Positions 9,353-19,185 of a stretch of 64,000 nucleotides of DNA are shown here, one piece after another. The stretch comes from Astragalus membranaceus (taxonomy: Eukaryota > Streptophyta > Magnoliopsida > Fabales > Fabaceae). Where the stretch lies: the NCBI GenBank assembly GCA_039519185.1, contig CM076847.1:45974031-46038030 (forward strand), written 5' to 3'. The position numbers and the translations under genes are program-made. The number at the start of each line of letters is the position of its first letter. Within the stretch, counting starts at the first letter, position 1. The notes under the pieces are model-generated. The model saw only the letters and a program-made list of their open reading frames with translations. It had not been told where the DNA came from and searched no databases.

Positions 9353-11147
9353 ACATACAGTAATTGTCTCTAAGAACAACAGTGCTAGCAGTCCAAACTT
9401 TGACTTTGATCATCCAGTTAACCAAGCCGAGGGGGATGTTGATGAAAATTGGGAAGCTCCTCCAGAATTGATGAGATTAATAGAACAGGAAGAGAAGGTT
9501 ATTCAACCTCATGGGGAGTCGATTGAGATCATCAACCTGGGTGCAGAAGAGGATAGAAGAGAGGTTAAGGTCGGTACCGCCATGGAAGAGAGTGAACGCA
9601 AAAGACTAATCCAACTCTTGCATGATTACGCTGATGTCTTTGCGTGGTCCTACAAATATATGCTAGGGCTAGACACCGACATTGTTGAACACAGGTTGCC
9701 AGTGAAGCCGGAGTGCCCGCCAGTCAAGCAGAAATTGAGAAGAATGAAACCAGAGATGTCACTGAAGATACGGGATGAGGTAAAGAAACAGTTTGATGCC
9801 GGGTTCCTAGCGGTTGCGAAGTATCCACAGTGGGTGGCCAACATCGTCCCTGTTCCGAAAAAAGACGGCAAGGTCAGAATGTGCGTCGACTACAGAGATC
9901 TGAACAGAGCTAGTCCCAAGGATGATTTCCCTCTGCCTCATATTGACATTCTGGTAGACAGCACGGCCCAACACTCATTGTTCTCCTTCATGGACGGGTA
10001 TTCAGGGTACAATCAGATAAAGATGGCTCCGGAAGATATGGAGAAAACCACCTTCATAACTCTCTGGGGCACATTCTGCTATAAAGTGATGCCTTTTGGA
10101 CTCAAGAATGCCGGCACGACTTATCAAAGGGCAATGGTGACATTATTCCACGATATGATGCACAAAGAAATTGAGGTGTATGTAGATGATATGATTGCAA
10201 AGTCCAAGACTGATGAAGGACACATTGTCAACCTGCAAAAGCTCTTTGAACGTCTACGGAAGTTCAAACTCAGACTAAACCCAGCAAAATGCACCTTCGG
10301 TGTAAGATCCGGAAAATTACTGGGATTTATCGTCAGTCAGAAGGGGATAGAAGTTGATCCAGACAAAGTTAAAGCAATCCTCGAAATGCCAGTGCCAAAG
10401 ACTGAAAAAGAGGTCCGTGGGTTCCTTGGGAGATTGAACTACATCTCAAGATTCATATCCCAATTGACCGCCACTTGCGAGCCTCTCTTCAAGCTGTTGT
10501 GCAAGAACCAGAAAGCAGAGTGGAATGATGATTGCCAAAGAGCCTTTGAAAGAATTAAGGACTATCTGCAGAATCTGCCAATTTTGATGCCGCCGGTGTC
10601 CAGTAGACCGCTTATCCTGTATCTAACTGTGTTGAATAGTTCAATGGGGTGTGTACTGGGGCAACATGACGAATCGGGAAAGAAAGAGCATGCTATATAC
10701 TACTTGAGTAAAAAGTTCACTGATTGCGAGACGAGATACTCAATGCTTGAAAAGACTTGTTGTGCCTTAGCCTGGGCCGCCCATAGCTTAAGGCAGTACA
10801 TGCTGAGTCATACAACCTGGTTGGTATCTAAAATGGATCCAATCAAGTACATTTTTGAAAAGCCAGCCCTCACAGGACGGATCGCTCGGTGGCAGATGTT
10901 ATTATCAGAGTATGATATCCTATATGTCACACAGAAAGCAGTCAAGGGCAGTGCACTTGCTGAGTATTTAGCATGTCAGCCAATTCAAGATTATCAGTCG
11001 ATGCAGTATGATTTTCCCGATGAGGACATCATGGCGCTGTTTGATGAAGGGAAGTCTCAAGAAAATGAAAGGTGGAGGATGATATTTGATGGTGCATCCA
11101 ATGTATGGGGACACGGAGCGGGGGCAATGTTAATCTCCCCTGAATAA
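9353..11147 (+). CDS. Ogre/Tat reverse transcriptase-RNase H (unit 1)
   Basis: Ty3/gypsy RT copies element RNA to DNA. Visible motifs are VRMCVDYRDLN, FSFMDGYSGYNQI, MPFGLKNAGTTYQ and the active site YVDD (10179-10190). Next comes RNase H (LTVLNSSMGCVLGQ, IYYLSKKF) and the start of a second, archaeal-type RNase H (MIFDGASNVWGHGAGAML) that is a hallmark of the Tat/Ogre lineage. In RNase H the usual catalytic Asp looks replaced (LTVLNSS, where DAS is normal), so activity is doubtful. The frame ends at TAA 11145-11147 because of one extra T. The R/Q difference near 10880 distinguishes unit 1 from unit 2. Confidence 0.92.
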
Positions 11148-12801
11148 CCGCTTTGTTCCAGTCACTGCCAGGTTGAGCTTTTATGTCACTAATAACATCG
11201 CAGAATATGAAGCATGCATACTGGGTATTCAGGCAGCCCTCGAATGGAAAGTTAAAAGGCTTGATGTGTATGGCGATTCGGCTTTGGTCGTTCATCAGGT
11301 GAAAGGCGATTGGGAGACCAGAGATCCCAAGTTGATCCCTTATTGCAATTATGTCCAAGAGTTGATGGGATCTTTTGATGAGATCACTTTCCAGCATATT
11401 CCCCGAGGCGAAAATCAGTTGGCCGATGCATTGGAAACTTTGTCATCAATGTTCAACATTAATTGCGACAGGAATCTGACTCATATCAGAATTCAACATC
11501 GGGGTCGCCCGGCATACTGCACTGCAATTGAAGAGGAGCCTGATAACAAGCCGTGGTATCATGATATCAAACAGTACATCACTAAAAGAGAATACCCACC
11601 TGGGGCATCAGAGAATGACAAAAGAAGTCTCAGAAGATTGGCAAGGAGTTTCTTTCTGAGTGGTGAAGTTCTTTACAAAAGGAATTATGATATGGTCCTC
11701 CTGAGGTGTGTAGCAGAAGAGGAAGCAGCAAAGATTATGAGAGAGGTCCATGAAGGTTCATTCGGGGACCATTCCAGTGGGCACACCATGGCAAGAAAGA
11801 TCTTGAGAGCGGGCTATTATTGGTTGCGAATGGAGACCGATTGCTACAGCTTTGTGCGCAAGTGCCACAAATGTCAGATTTACGCCGACCACATTCATGT
11901 ACCGCCTTCTAAGTTGAATGTCTTGACCGCGTCTTGGCCATTCTCAATGTGGGGCATGGATGTCATTGGTCCTATAGAGCCTAAAGCGTCAAACGGGCAT
12001 CGTTTCATTCTGGTCGCAATCGATTACTTCACCAAGTGGGTTGAGGCCGCTTCTCACTCCAGTATCACTAGCACTGTGGTTGCAAAGTTTGTGAAGAAAG
12101 ATCTGATTTGCCGCTATGGGCTTCCAGACAAGATCATTACTGATAATGGCAGCAACTTGAACAGCAAAATGATGAAGGACCTGTGCACAGAGTTCAAGAT
12201 TCAGCATCACAATTCCTCACCTTATAGGCCCAAGATGAATGGGGCAGTTGAAGCGGCCAATAAGAACATCAAGAAGATAGTGCAGAAAATGGTGGTGACC
12301 TACAAAGATTGGCACGAAATGCTCCCTTTTGCCCTACATGGCTATCGTACTTCAGTGCGTACATCGACCGAGGCAACTCCTTTTTCTCTGGTATATGGAT
12401 CAGAAGCAGTACTCCCTATTGAGGTTGAAATACCTTCCCTGCGGGTACTAATGGAAACCAAGTTGGAAGAAGCAGAGTGGGTGCAGGCCCGTCTAGATCA
12501 GTTAAATCTCATCGAGGAAAAGAGAATTGCAGCCTTATGTCATGGGCAACTGTACCAACAAAGGATGAAGACCGCTTTTGACAAGAAGGTCCGTCCCCGA
12601 GAATTCAATGAAGGAGATCTAGTACTCAAGAAGATCCTGCCCATTCAGAGCGATCCCCGTGGGAAGTGGACGCCCAACTATGACGGACCTTACGTGGTCA
12701 AGAAAGCATTTTCCGGAGGAGCGCTGATACTCACAAATATGGACGGTGAAGATCTCAGGAACCCAGTCAATTCTGATTCAGTGAAGAAGTATTATGCCTA
12801 A
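11146..12801 (+). CDS. Ogre/Tat second RNase H end and integrase (unit 1)
   Basis: This continues the archaeal-type RNase H after the frameshift at 11145 (NNIAEYEACILG, YGDSALVVHQV). The integrase follows: HHCC finger (GHSSGHTMARK...CHKCQ), then the DDE core with Asp 11959 (GMDVIG), Asp 12142 (TDNGS) and Glu 12250 (GAVEAANK), then the C-terminal GPYVVKKAF module and stop at 12799-12801. There is no chromodomain, as expected for Tat. Without the inserted T it would be one polyprotein with the RT part. It has no good ATG of its own, so as it stands it is probably untranslated. Confidence 0.9.
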   Translation, partial: NRFVPVTARLSFYVTNNIAEYEACILGIQAALEWKVKRLDVYGDSALVVHQVKGDWETRDPKLIPYCNYVQELMGSFDEITFQHIPRGENQLADALETLSSMFNINCDRNLTHIRIQHRGRPAYCTAIEEEPDNKPWYHDIKQYITKREYPPGASENDKRSLRRLARSFFLSGEVLYKRNYDMVLLRCVAEEEAAKIMREVHEGSFGDHSSGHTMARKILRAGYYWLRMETDCYSFVRKCHKCQIYADHIHVPPSKLNVLTASWPFSMWGMDVIGPIEPKASNGHRFILVAIDYFTKWVEAASHSSITSTVVAKFVKKDLICRYGLPDKIITDNGSNLNSKMMKDLCTEFKIQHHNSSPYRPKMNGAVEAANKNIKKIVQKMVVTYKDWHEMLPFALHGYRTSVRTSTEATPFSLVYGSEAVLPIEVEIPSLRVLMETKLEEAEWVQARLDQLNLIEEKRIAALCHGQLYQQRMKTAFDKKVRPREFNEGDLVLKKILPIQSDPRGKWTPNYDGPYVVKKAFSGGALILTNMDGEDLRNPVNSDSVKKYYA

Positions 12802-13828
12802 AGAAATAGACGAAAAAAAGAGAAAGATAAGCCAAGCAAGAATTAGCTCGCTAGGTTGAAAACCCGAAAGGGCGACCTAGGCAAAATCAGAGCGACCCGG
12901 TGGATTGAAAACCCGCAAAGGGCGATCCAGGCAAAAATTAGGGTCAGAAAGCTTGGGCATGAAAATGAGCAAAGGCATACAGCACTCCTGAAGGTTTGGG
13001 ATAAAGGGGTGGTCAAGGTCAAGGACATAAATGCTTAGCACTGTTCCACAGAGACGGACAGTCAGAAATTAGCTTCTCTCTTTTTTCGTGTTTTTTTTTA
13101 TAGTTTAAACTTTCAAGTGTAATAAACAATCGGCGTAACTTCTTGTGCGACCGGTTTCCACATTAATAAAGTTCAACTTTCTCATATCTGTTCACTCTTT
13201 TATTTTCTGCTTTTTTTTTGCTCAAAATAAACGTTTTATAATGATGGTGATGATGACCTGTAAAACATGTGCATAAATCATGGTGCATTACAATTATTGC
13301 AAAATCCCTAAAGGTCGCGAAAAAAAGCAATTCCCCAAAACCAGTTAATCATGCAAGAGAAAGCGATTGCACTCATGATTGCTTCAAACGGCGAAGTCAA
13401 AGCCAACATGCACTCGGCCCATGAGCCCCGCAATTCCAATGGGTTCCTCAGTCTCGTGCCATGAGTGTCGCGGGTTGGCTGAACCAGCAAAAAAATAAGC
13501 CAAAAGAGCAAAAGAGCAAATGAAAAAACAAACGATCAGACAAAAGAAAGCTGATCAAAGAATGAAGAGCAAAAGAAAAAAACAAACAGTCAGAAAAAAG
13601 AAAGCTGACAAAAGAAACAAAGAATCAAGAATAGCATCCCATTGCATTCATCATTCCGCTAAATCATCACATCGCATGCACTCACATGACATGCATTCGC
13701 ATAACGGACTTTGCATAGCATGCACCCATACTCCATGCACCATTCCTTGCATCAACTAACGTATGCAGGTACCTCAATTCAATACAGCAGCATCGGTCAT
13801 TTCAAATCAACCAATCAACAGAATTTGT

Positions 13829-14048
13829 GAGCCCTCTGTGCTCCTCCTGAGCCCTCTGTGCTCACCCTGAGCCCTCTGTGCTCCTCCTGAGCCCTCTGTG
13901 CTCCTCCTGATCCCTCTGTGCTCCTCCTGAGCCCTCTGCGCTCATCCTGAGCCCTCTGTGCTCATCCTGAGCCCTCTGTGCTCATCCTGAGCCCTCTGTG
14001 CTCATCCTGAGCCCTCCGCGCTCATCCTGAGCCCTCAGTGCTCCTTCT
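13829..14048 (+). repeat. 11 x 20 bp tandem array in Ogre 3' UTR (unit 1)
   Basis: The unit is gagccctctgtgctcatcct with single-base variants (ctcctcct, tgcgctc, ccgcgctc). About eleven copies run without gaps. The unit 2 array (38687-38906) has the same number and the same order of variants. Confidence 0.9.
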
Positions 14049-14352
14049 TTACTGCTTTCTTTATCGCGTTCTTTACCGCTTTATTTCCTGCTTTTGCACG
14101 CCAAGTGTTAAACTCACAAATCGTTGTTTTTACATTAGCACGCCAAGTGGTGATTCAAAAAAAAATCTAATCTGTTTTTGCATACATATTGCATTTTTCA
14201 TCTGACATCAACAAAAACAAAAAAATGAGAAAAGAAAATGGGAAAATTCGGGTTTTTACCTAAGGAGACAAAATCGGTATAATTCCTGAATTCTTTATCT
14301 CTATTTTGCCTCGGAATATGTTTCAGCCAATCCATATTCCTCGTTAAAATCC

Positions 14353-14369
14353 AGATAAAGAGGGGCAGC
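14353..14369 (+). promoter_or_regulatory. Ogre polypurine tract (unit 1)
   Basis: AGATAAAGAGGGGCAGC sits directly before the LTR start TGTCATACCCC. It is the expected primer for plus-strand DNA synthesis. Confidence 0.75.
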
Positions 14370-14966
14370 TGTCATACCCCAATTTTGTCCGGCTTAGGTC
14401 AAAACCCTAATTTTCCCCAAAAAATAAATAAATAATAGAAAAGAGCATCATGCATTGCATTTAGGGTTATAGAAGTCATTTCAAAGTTTCTAAAATCATT
14501 TTTGGAGTTGGAATGTACTTTTGGACAATTTAGGGTTTTTCAGTGCAAAATGGTGTTTTAGTCATTTCGCAAATAAGGGATGTTTTCTCAGAACAAGCCA
14601 CTTAACATGCATCCCAAGGTCTTAGAGGTCATTCCTAGGGGGAAAAGTCATTTTTAAAGTGAAAATGTGCTTTGGGCAAAAACTAGGGTTTTTAGGGTGA
14701 AAGGGCATTTTGGTCATTTCACGCTAGAAGCGGTTTTTTCGTCCCAAATCACCGAACCATCACCAAAGGATTATTTGAGGAAGATTTGTGCTTAGTTGTG
14801 ATTTTTTTTGTGCGCATAAATATTAAGTCTCCTAGCATAAAACTCAATTTTCGAACAAAAGGGCAAAATGGTCATTTTTGCTAGAATGGGGCCCAAAATC
14901 AATTTTGGGAATGGTGTTGTCATGGAATTTTGGGCCCAATGATTGAATCCTAGGATAGGCCCAATA
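14370..14966 (+). repeat. Ogre 3' LTR, 5' portion (unit 1)
   Basis: The segment starts TGTCATACCCCAATTTTGTC, a typical Tat/Ogre LTR start in legumes, and is cut at 14966 by SIRE. It ends in CAATA (14962-14966), the SIRE target site. The rest of this LTR in unit 1 is lost at the duplication join; in unit 2 it resumes at 46053. Sequence content is non-coding, with repeated 'agggttttt' and 'ggtcatttc' phrases. Confidence 0.85.
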
Positions 14967-16575
14967 TGTGGATACCTTGTATTGCAGGTAAACTAATATT
15001 ACAGGATATGTTTTGATGATGAAAAAGACAAAGGTAAAGTTGACAGTCAAAGTCAATAAAAGTGACTAAACGTCAAAGTCAATCCAAGACAAACAAAGCC
15101 CAAGAATTGAAGATTCAAGTTTAAGGGTAGTCCTTAAATATAAGGGTAGTCCTTAGGGTTTGGGTGTGTCTTAGGAAAAAGTGTAAGCTCTTTCAAAGGT
15201 CAGCTCGTACATCAAAGTCTCACACACTCACAAAGTTTTTTAAAGATGCATGCATACTTACGTAAACATTCTTATCACCTTTAAAATCATAAAATCGATT
15301 TCCTCATGCATAAACATATATCAAAATCGATTTTCAGGTAAAACAGAAAAGGAAGAATCGATTGTCAGGTCATGTATTTTCAGTACATAAATCGATTTCT
15401 GAGCCAAACATTTTTAAAGGGAAGAATCGATTCCCACTCTTTTGCACTTAACTGAGAATCGATTCCCACGTGTCTCAGGCAAGCTGAAAATCGATTTATA
15501 CATATTTTCACTAAGTATAGAATCGATTCCTAGCTTTCCATGGTACTCAAGAATCGATTGTCCCTATTTTTCAAACAAAGATAAATCGATTCCTCACTTA
15601 GATAAATCGATTCCTAGATCAAATGCATTCAACAAAGAATCGATTCCTACACTGTTTTCAACGTAAAACTGATTTCCTCATAGCCTATAAATAGGCAGTG
15701 CTTCACGTTCATTTTTACAGAACAACCCATTTCACGAATCAGAGAACTTTTGAGAAAAACTCTTTACGCTTTTACTTTTGCTCGTCACGCACCGTTGGTC
15801 TGTCTGAGCTGATCTGTTGCTAAGAGTTAGTTGGGGTTGCATTCTTCAAGTTGTAATATCTGCCTTCATTAGAGGTATTTCTGTCTTTACAATTGTTTAT
15901 TATTTAATTGTTTGTGATTTGTACTAGGGAGTGGGGTATCTCTCTAGGGTAGCTGTTTGTACTAGGAAGTGGGGTATCTTTCTGGGGCAGCTGATTGTAA
16001 CAGGGGTGGGGTATCTCTTGTTATTGTTGTAATAGATTTGAGGGCTCTCCATAGGTGGGGTATCCAAGGAGGAGAGTGCCTGAGTCTGTAAAGGTTTCCC
16101 AAGGCACCTGTAAGCCTTGTTGTTTTGGTTAGTGGAAAATCTCACAAGGGTGTGAGGACTGGACGTAGGTCACTAGGAGGTGACCGAACCAGGATAAATC
16201 TCTACGTGCTTTACTGGTTTCCTGCTTTACTGTCATACCACTTTACTGCTTTATATTCTAATTCCTTCGCTTCCACTTAACCTGCGCAAAATTGATCTAA
16301 GTCATTGAAAAGGGGAAAAACATTTTTGAAAGATCTGAAAAGTTTTTAAATCTCAATTCACCCCCCCTCTTGAGACTGAAGCCACTTGGTAACAAGTGGT
16401 ATCAGAGCTAGACTCTTGTATAAAGGGCCTAGCAGCTTCAAGAGAAATGGCTTCAGGTTGGTCTACGCAAGAGGGTGCTTCTCTTACCCGTCCTCCGGGA
16501 TTCAACGGGAAAGATTATGCATATTGGAAAGAAAGAATGATAATCTTTATTGAAGGGGTAGACTTAGATGTTTGG
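14967..16575 (+). mobile_element. SIRE left end, truncated at duplication join (unit 1)
   Basis: The LTR (14967-16394) starts TGTGGATACC and ends ACTTGGTAACA. It has about twelve AATCGATT-type motifs at 15295-15650 and TATAAATA at 15686. The primer site TGGTATCAGAGC is at 16397-16408. Gag begins at ATG 16447 (MASGWSTQEG) but only about 43 codons remain. After ...DLDVW (16575) the sequence jumps to the start of unit 2 and soon meets a stop. This is a dead fragment created by the duplication. Confidence 0.93.
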
Positions 16576-17487
16576 AAAAATAAGTGTATTTATTTCTGAC
16601 ATGTTTTAGTATATATGTTTGTTTCCGTTGTTGTAATACAGTTGGTTCCATATTTCAATATAGTCGATAATATTTCTTTCACAATAATATTTATAATTTC
16701 TATTTAGAATTAACAATATTAATTTTCTAAATTAATTAAAATAATTAAATCAAATTAATTTAAATTAATATATAATAAAAAAAAATTAAAAAACACAGTT
16801 CAGAAGTCACCATGGGGGGGCGACTTCTGAACTAGTTTTTAAAAAAAAATTAAATTTTTTAGTTCAGAAGTCGTTTTGGGGGGGGGGGCGACTTCTACAC
16901 TAAAAATGGGATGTGTGCTAGTTTGGTAAATAATCTAAAAGGTGTGCTATTTTGGTAATTTTTTTTTTTGCTACAGTCGAAACTTTGCCTTCCCTTTAGG
17001 CAGCCCAAAAGTCAGAACACTAGAAGGATACGCGAGTAAAGGAATTGAATGGACAGCTGGCACCACTAATTCATGTGAGTGATAAATGTGGGATGGAAAA
17101 ACAGCTGTCTCCTTGAATCTGAGTGGAATATTAAGCAACGCATACGCTTTGGAGAGAGAAAAAATGGTGATGCAAAACGTGATGCAGTAGTGTTGGAGAG
17201 AGAAAAAAAAATCTCTAGATGCAAAAGGTAATGCAGTAGCTGCGTAGGGGGTGCAGATATGAGGGAGTAGGGGACAGCTGGCGCGGAGTGTATGGCTTTG
17301 TGGAGGGAGGCAGCAGTAGGTGGGGTAAGTGGGAGGATGTGAGGGGAACAGATGCTGAGATCCACAATTTATTTACATGATGGATAATTAATTGATGGGT
17401 AATTAATTGTTGGAAGGTGATGTGTTTGTAACACAGCCGCGTGGGACAATGTGGAAGGAAAGGACAAGTGGGAGGAGTGAAGGGAGG
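16576..17487 (-). other. Left end of unit 2: AT-rich DNA and end of the minus-strand ORF
   Basis: 16576-16790 is AT-rich with nothing recognisable. 16797-16833 is an inverted repeat: AGTTCAGAAGTC, a G-rich spacer, then GACTTCTGAACT. A second similar pair lies at 16861-16897 around a G run. 17369-17487, read on the minus strand, continues the ORF interrupted by Athila, with the stop at 17369-17371. The last five bases, GGAGG (17483-17487), are the Athila target site. I see no partner LTR of the minus-strand element. Confidence 0.6.
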
Positions 17488-18985
17488 TGATAAGTCTATT
17501 TTTAGAGTCTTTTTAATAGTTATTTTATTAAGTATTTTTAGTATTTTAGTTATATTTTTGATCTATTTTACTGCAAATGTTTACTTTTTATCTTCAGGTT
17601 TTATTTTGAAGCAATTTCGACTGCTTATGCCTCAACAGGTTAGAATTCGACTACATCTGTTAGAATTCGACAGCATCCGTCTCCCAGAATTCGACTGGAT
17701 CTCCCAGAATTCGACTGGATCTCCCAGAATTCGACTGCATCTTCCAGATTTCGACTGCATCTCCCAGAATTCGACTGCTTATGTCTCAGCAGGTCAGAAT
17801 TCGACTGGATCTCCCAGAATTCGACTGGGTCTCCCAGAATTCGACTGCATCTTCCAGATTTCGACTGCATCTCCCAGAATTCGACTGCATTTTCCAGATT
17901 TCGACTGCTTCTATCTCAGCAAGTCAGAATTCGACTGCATCTCCCAGAATTCTGCTGCATCAGTCGAAATTGGCTGTGCCCACTTGTTGATGGATATTTT
18001 TGCCCACTTGTTGATGGCTTTGCCTTGCCCACTTGTTGATGACCATGTGCTTTGTCCACTTGAGGATGGCTTTTTGATGACTACCTTGGCCAACTTGATT
18101 TGCCACTTTTTCCTCTTTTCCCTTTTTGCCCCTCATATTTTCCTATAAATAGAGGCTTGATCCTCACTTGTAACCAAGCTTGAATTTTGTTAGAAAATCA
18201 ATGACAAAGGCTCTCTAAAGATTCATGACTTCAATTTACTCTTCATGCTTTTTATGATTCTTGTTTATTTACTTTCTTGCCCTTTAAATTCTTGCTATTT
18301 ATTTTCTTGCCCTTTTTCTTTCCAAGTCATTTACTTTCTTGCTCCTTTAATTTCTTGCACCTTTATTTTCTAAGTCATTTACTTTCCTTGCTATTTAATT
18401 TCTTGCACCTTTATTTTCCAAGTCATTTACTTTCTTGCCCTTTAAATTCTTGCTATTTATTTTCTTGCCCTTTTACTTTTCAAGTCATTTACATTCTTGC
18501 TATTTAATTTCTTGCACCTTTATTTTCCAAGTCATTTACTTTTCTTGCTATTTAATTTCTTGCACCTTTATTTTCCAAGTTATTTACTTTCTTGCACTTT
18601 TATTTTCCAAGTCATTTACTTTCTTGCTCATTTACTTTTCTTGCTCTTTAACTTTCCAAGTCATTTAAATTACTTGCAATTTACTTTTCAAGCAATTTAC
18701 TTTCTTGTCATTTACAATTCCGCTATTTTTGATTTTGCACTTTATCGCTTTCTTTTATTTCTCGCTATTTAAACTTTATGTTTTCTTCTTTTATTTTCTT
18801 TTCTCCTCTTTTGTCTACAATGATCATGAGTGAGTAGACTTTACTAAAACATTCCTTCTTTCTAAAAACACTTTCTTTTCAGTTAATCAAACTTTGAAAA
18901 ATTAAATTGGTATTCACTTAGGCTCTCCCTGTGGACCGATACTCTTTTATTACGCGATACGACCCGTGCACTTGCGGGGCTACCA
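17488..18985 (+). repeat. Athila 5' LTR (unit 2)
   Basis: The LTR starts TGATAAGTC and ends GGGGCTACCA. It has the same order of EcoRI-motif array, TATA box and C/T-rich array as the LTR at 468. Private variants include AAGTATTTTTAG (others AAGTCTTTTTAG) and two c-to-t changes in the C/T array. It shares the variants at 17891, 17923 and 17933 with the 3' LTR of the same element but not with unit 1. Confidence 0.95.
18144..18151 (+). promoter_or_regulatory. Athila 5' LTR TATA box
   Basis: TATAAATA in TTTTCCTATAAATAGAGGC. As this is the 5' LTR, this copy would drive any genomic transcript of the element. Confidence 0.7.
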
Positions 18986-18991
18986 AGTTTT

Positions 18992-19009
18992 TGGCGCCGT
19001 TGCCGGGGA
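18992..19009 (+). promoter_or_regulatory. Athila primer-binding site (tRNA-Asp)
   Basis: TGGCGCCGTTGCCGGGGA starts 6 bp after the LTR end and is complementary to the 3' end of tRNA-Asp, the standard Athila primer. The match looks complete. Confidence 0.88.
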
Positions 19010-19185
19010 GGCAGTGATATTAATTAAGTTTTTCGAAACCGGTTAGACTGGAATTTTATTTTCTTTGTTTTTTCTTCTCTTGTCCCTCGAATGCGAAGAA
19101 CTAGAAGTTTCGTTGAAACTGTTCAACAATTCCCGAAATCGAAAGGTTCTTACATAGAAGGAGGAGAGAAATTCCCGATAACCAA

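Larger units (their letters stand above)
12802..14369 (+). other. Ogre 3' untranslated region (unit 1)
   Basis: No credible gene. It starts with two ~50 bp repeats containing GAAAACCCG(C)AAAGGGCGA (12850-12935). It continues with A-rich and CATGCA-rich sequence (13500-13750), an 11-copy 20 bp array (13829-14048), and the polypurine tract at 14353-14369. The ORF at 13520-13759 is Lys/Gln simple sequence and is not supported. Confidence 0.75.
1..16575 (+). repeat. Tandem duplication unit 1 (right-hand part)
   Basis: Bases 1-16575 match 24861-41432 almost base for base. The offset is 24860 at the start, 24878 after a longer TA run, 24858 after a 20 bp loss in the second LTR, and 24857 after one T is lost near 14800. 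By eye I see about a dozen isolated substitutions, for example in the ORFs at 7998, 10880 and 11574. The match stops at 16575. The left part of this unit should lie about 8.3 kb upstream of the window. Confidence 0.95.

Noticed and set aside
13520..13759. Basic Lys/Gln-rich small protein
   Set aside because: Simple-sequence A-rich and CATGCA-rich DNA in the Ogre 3' UTR, with no conservation signal.
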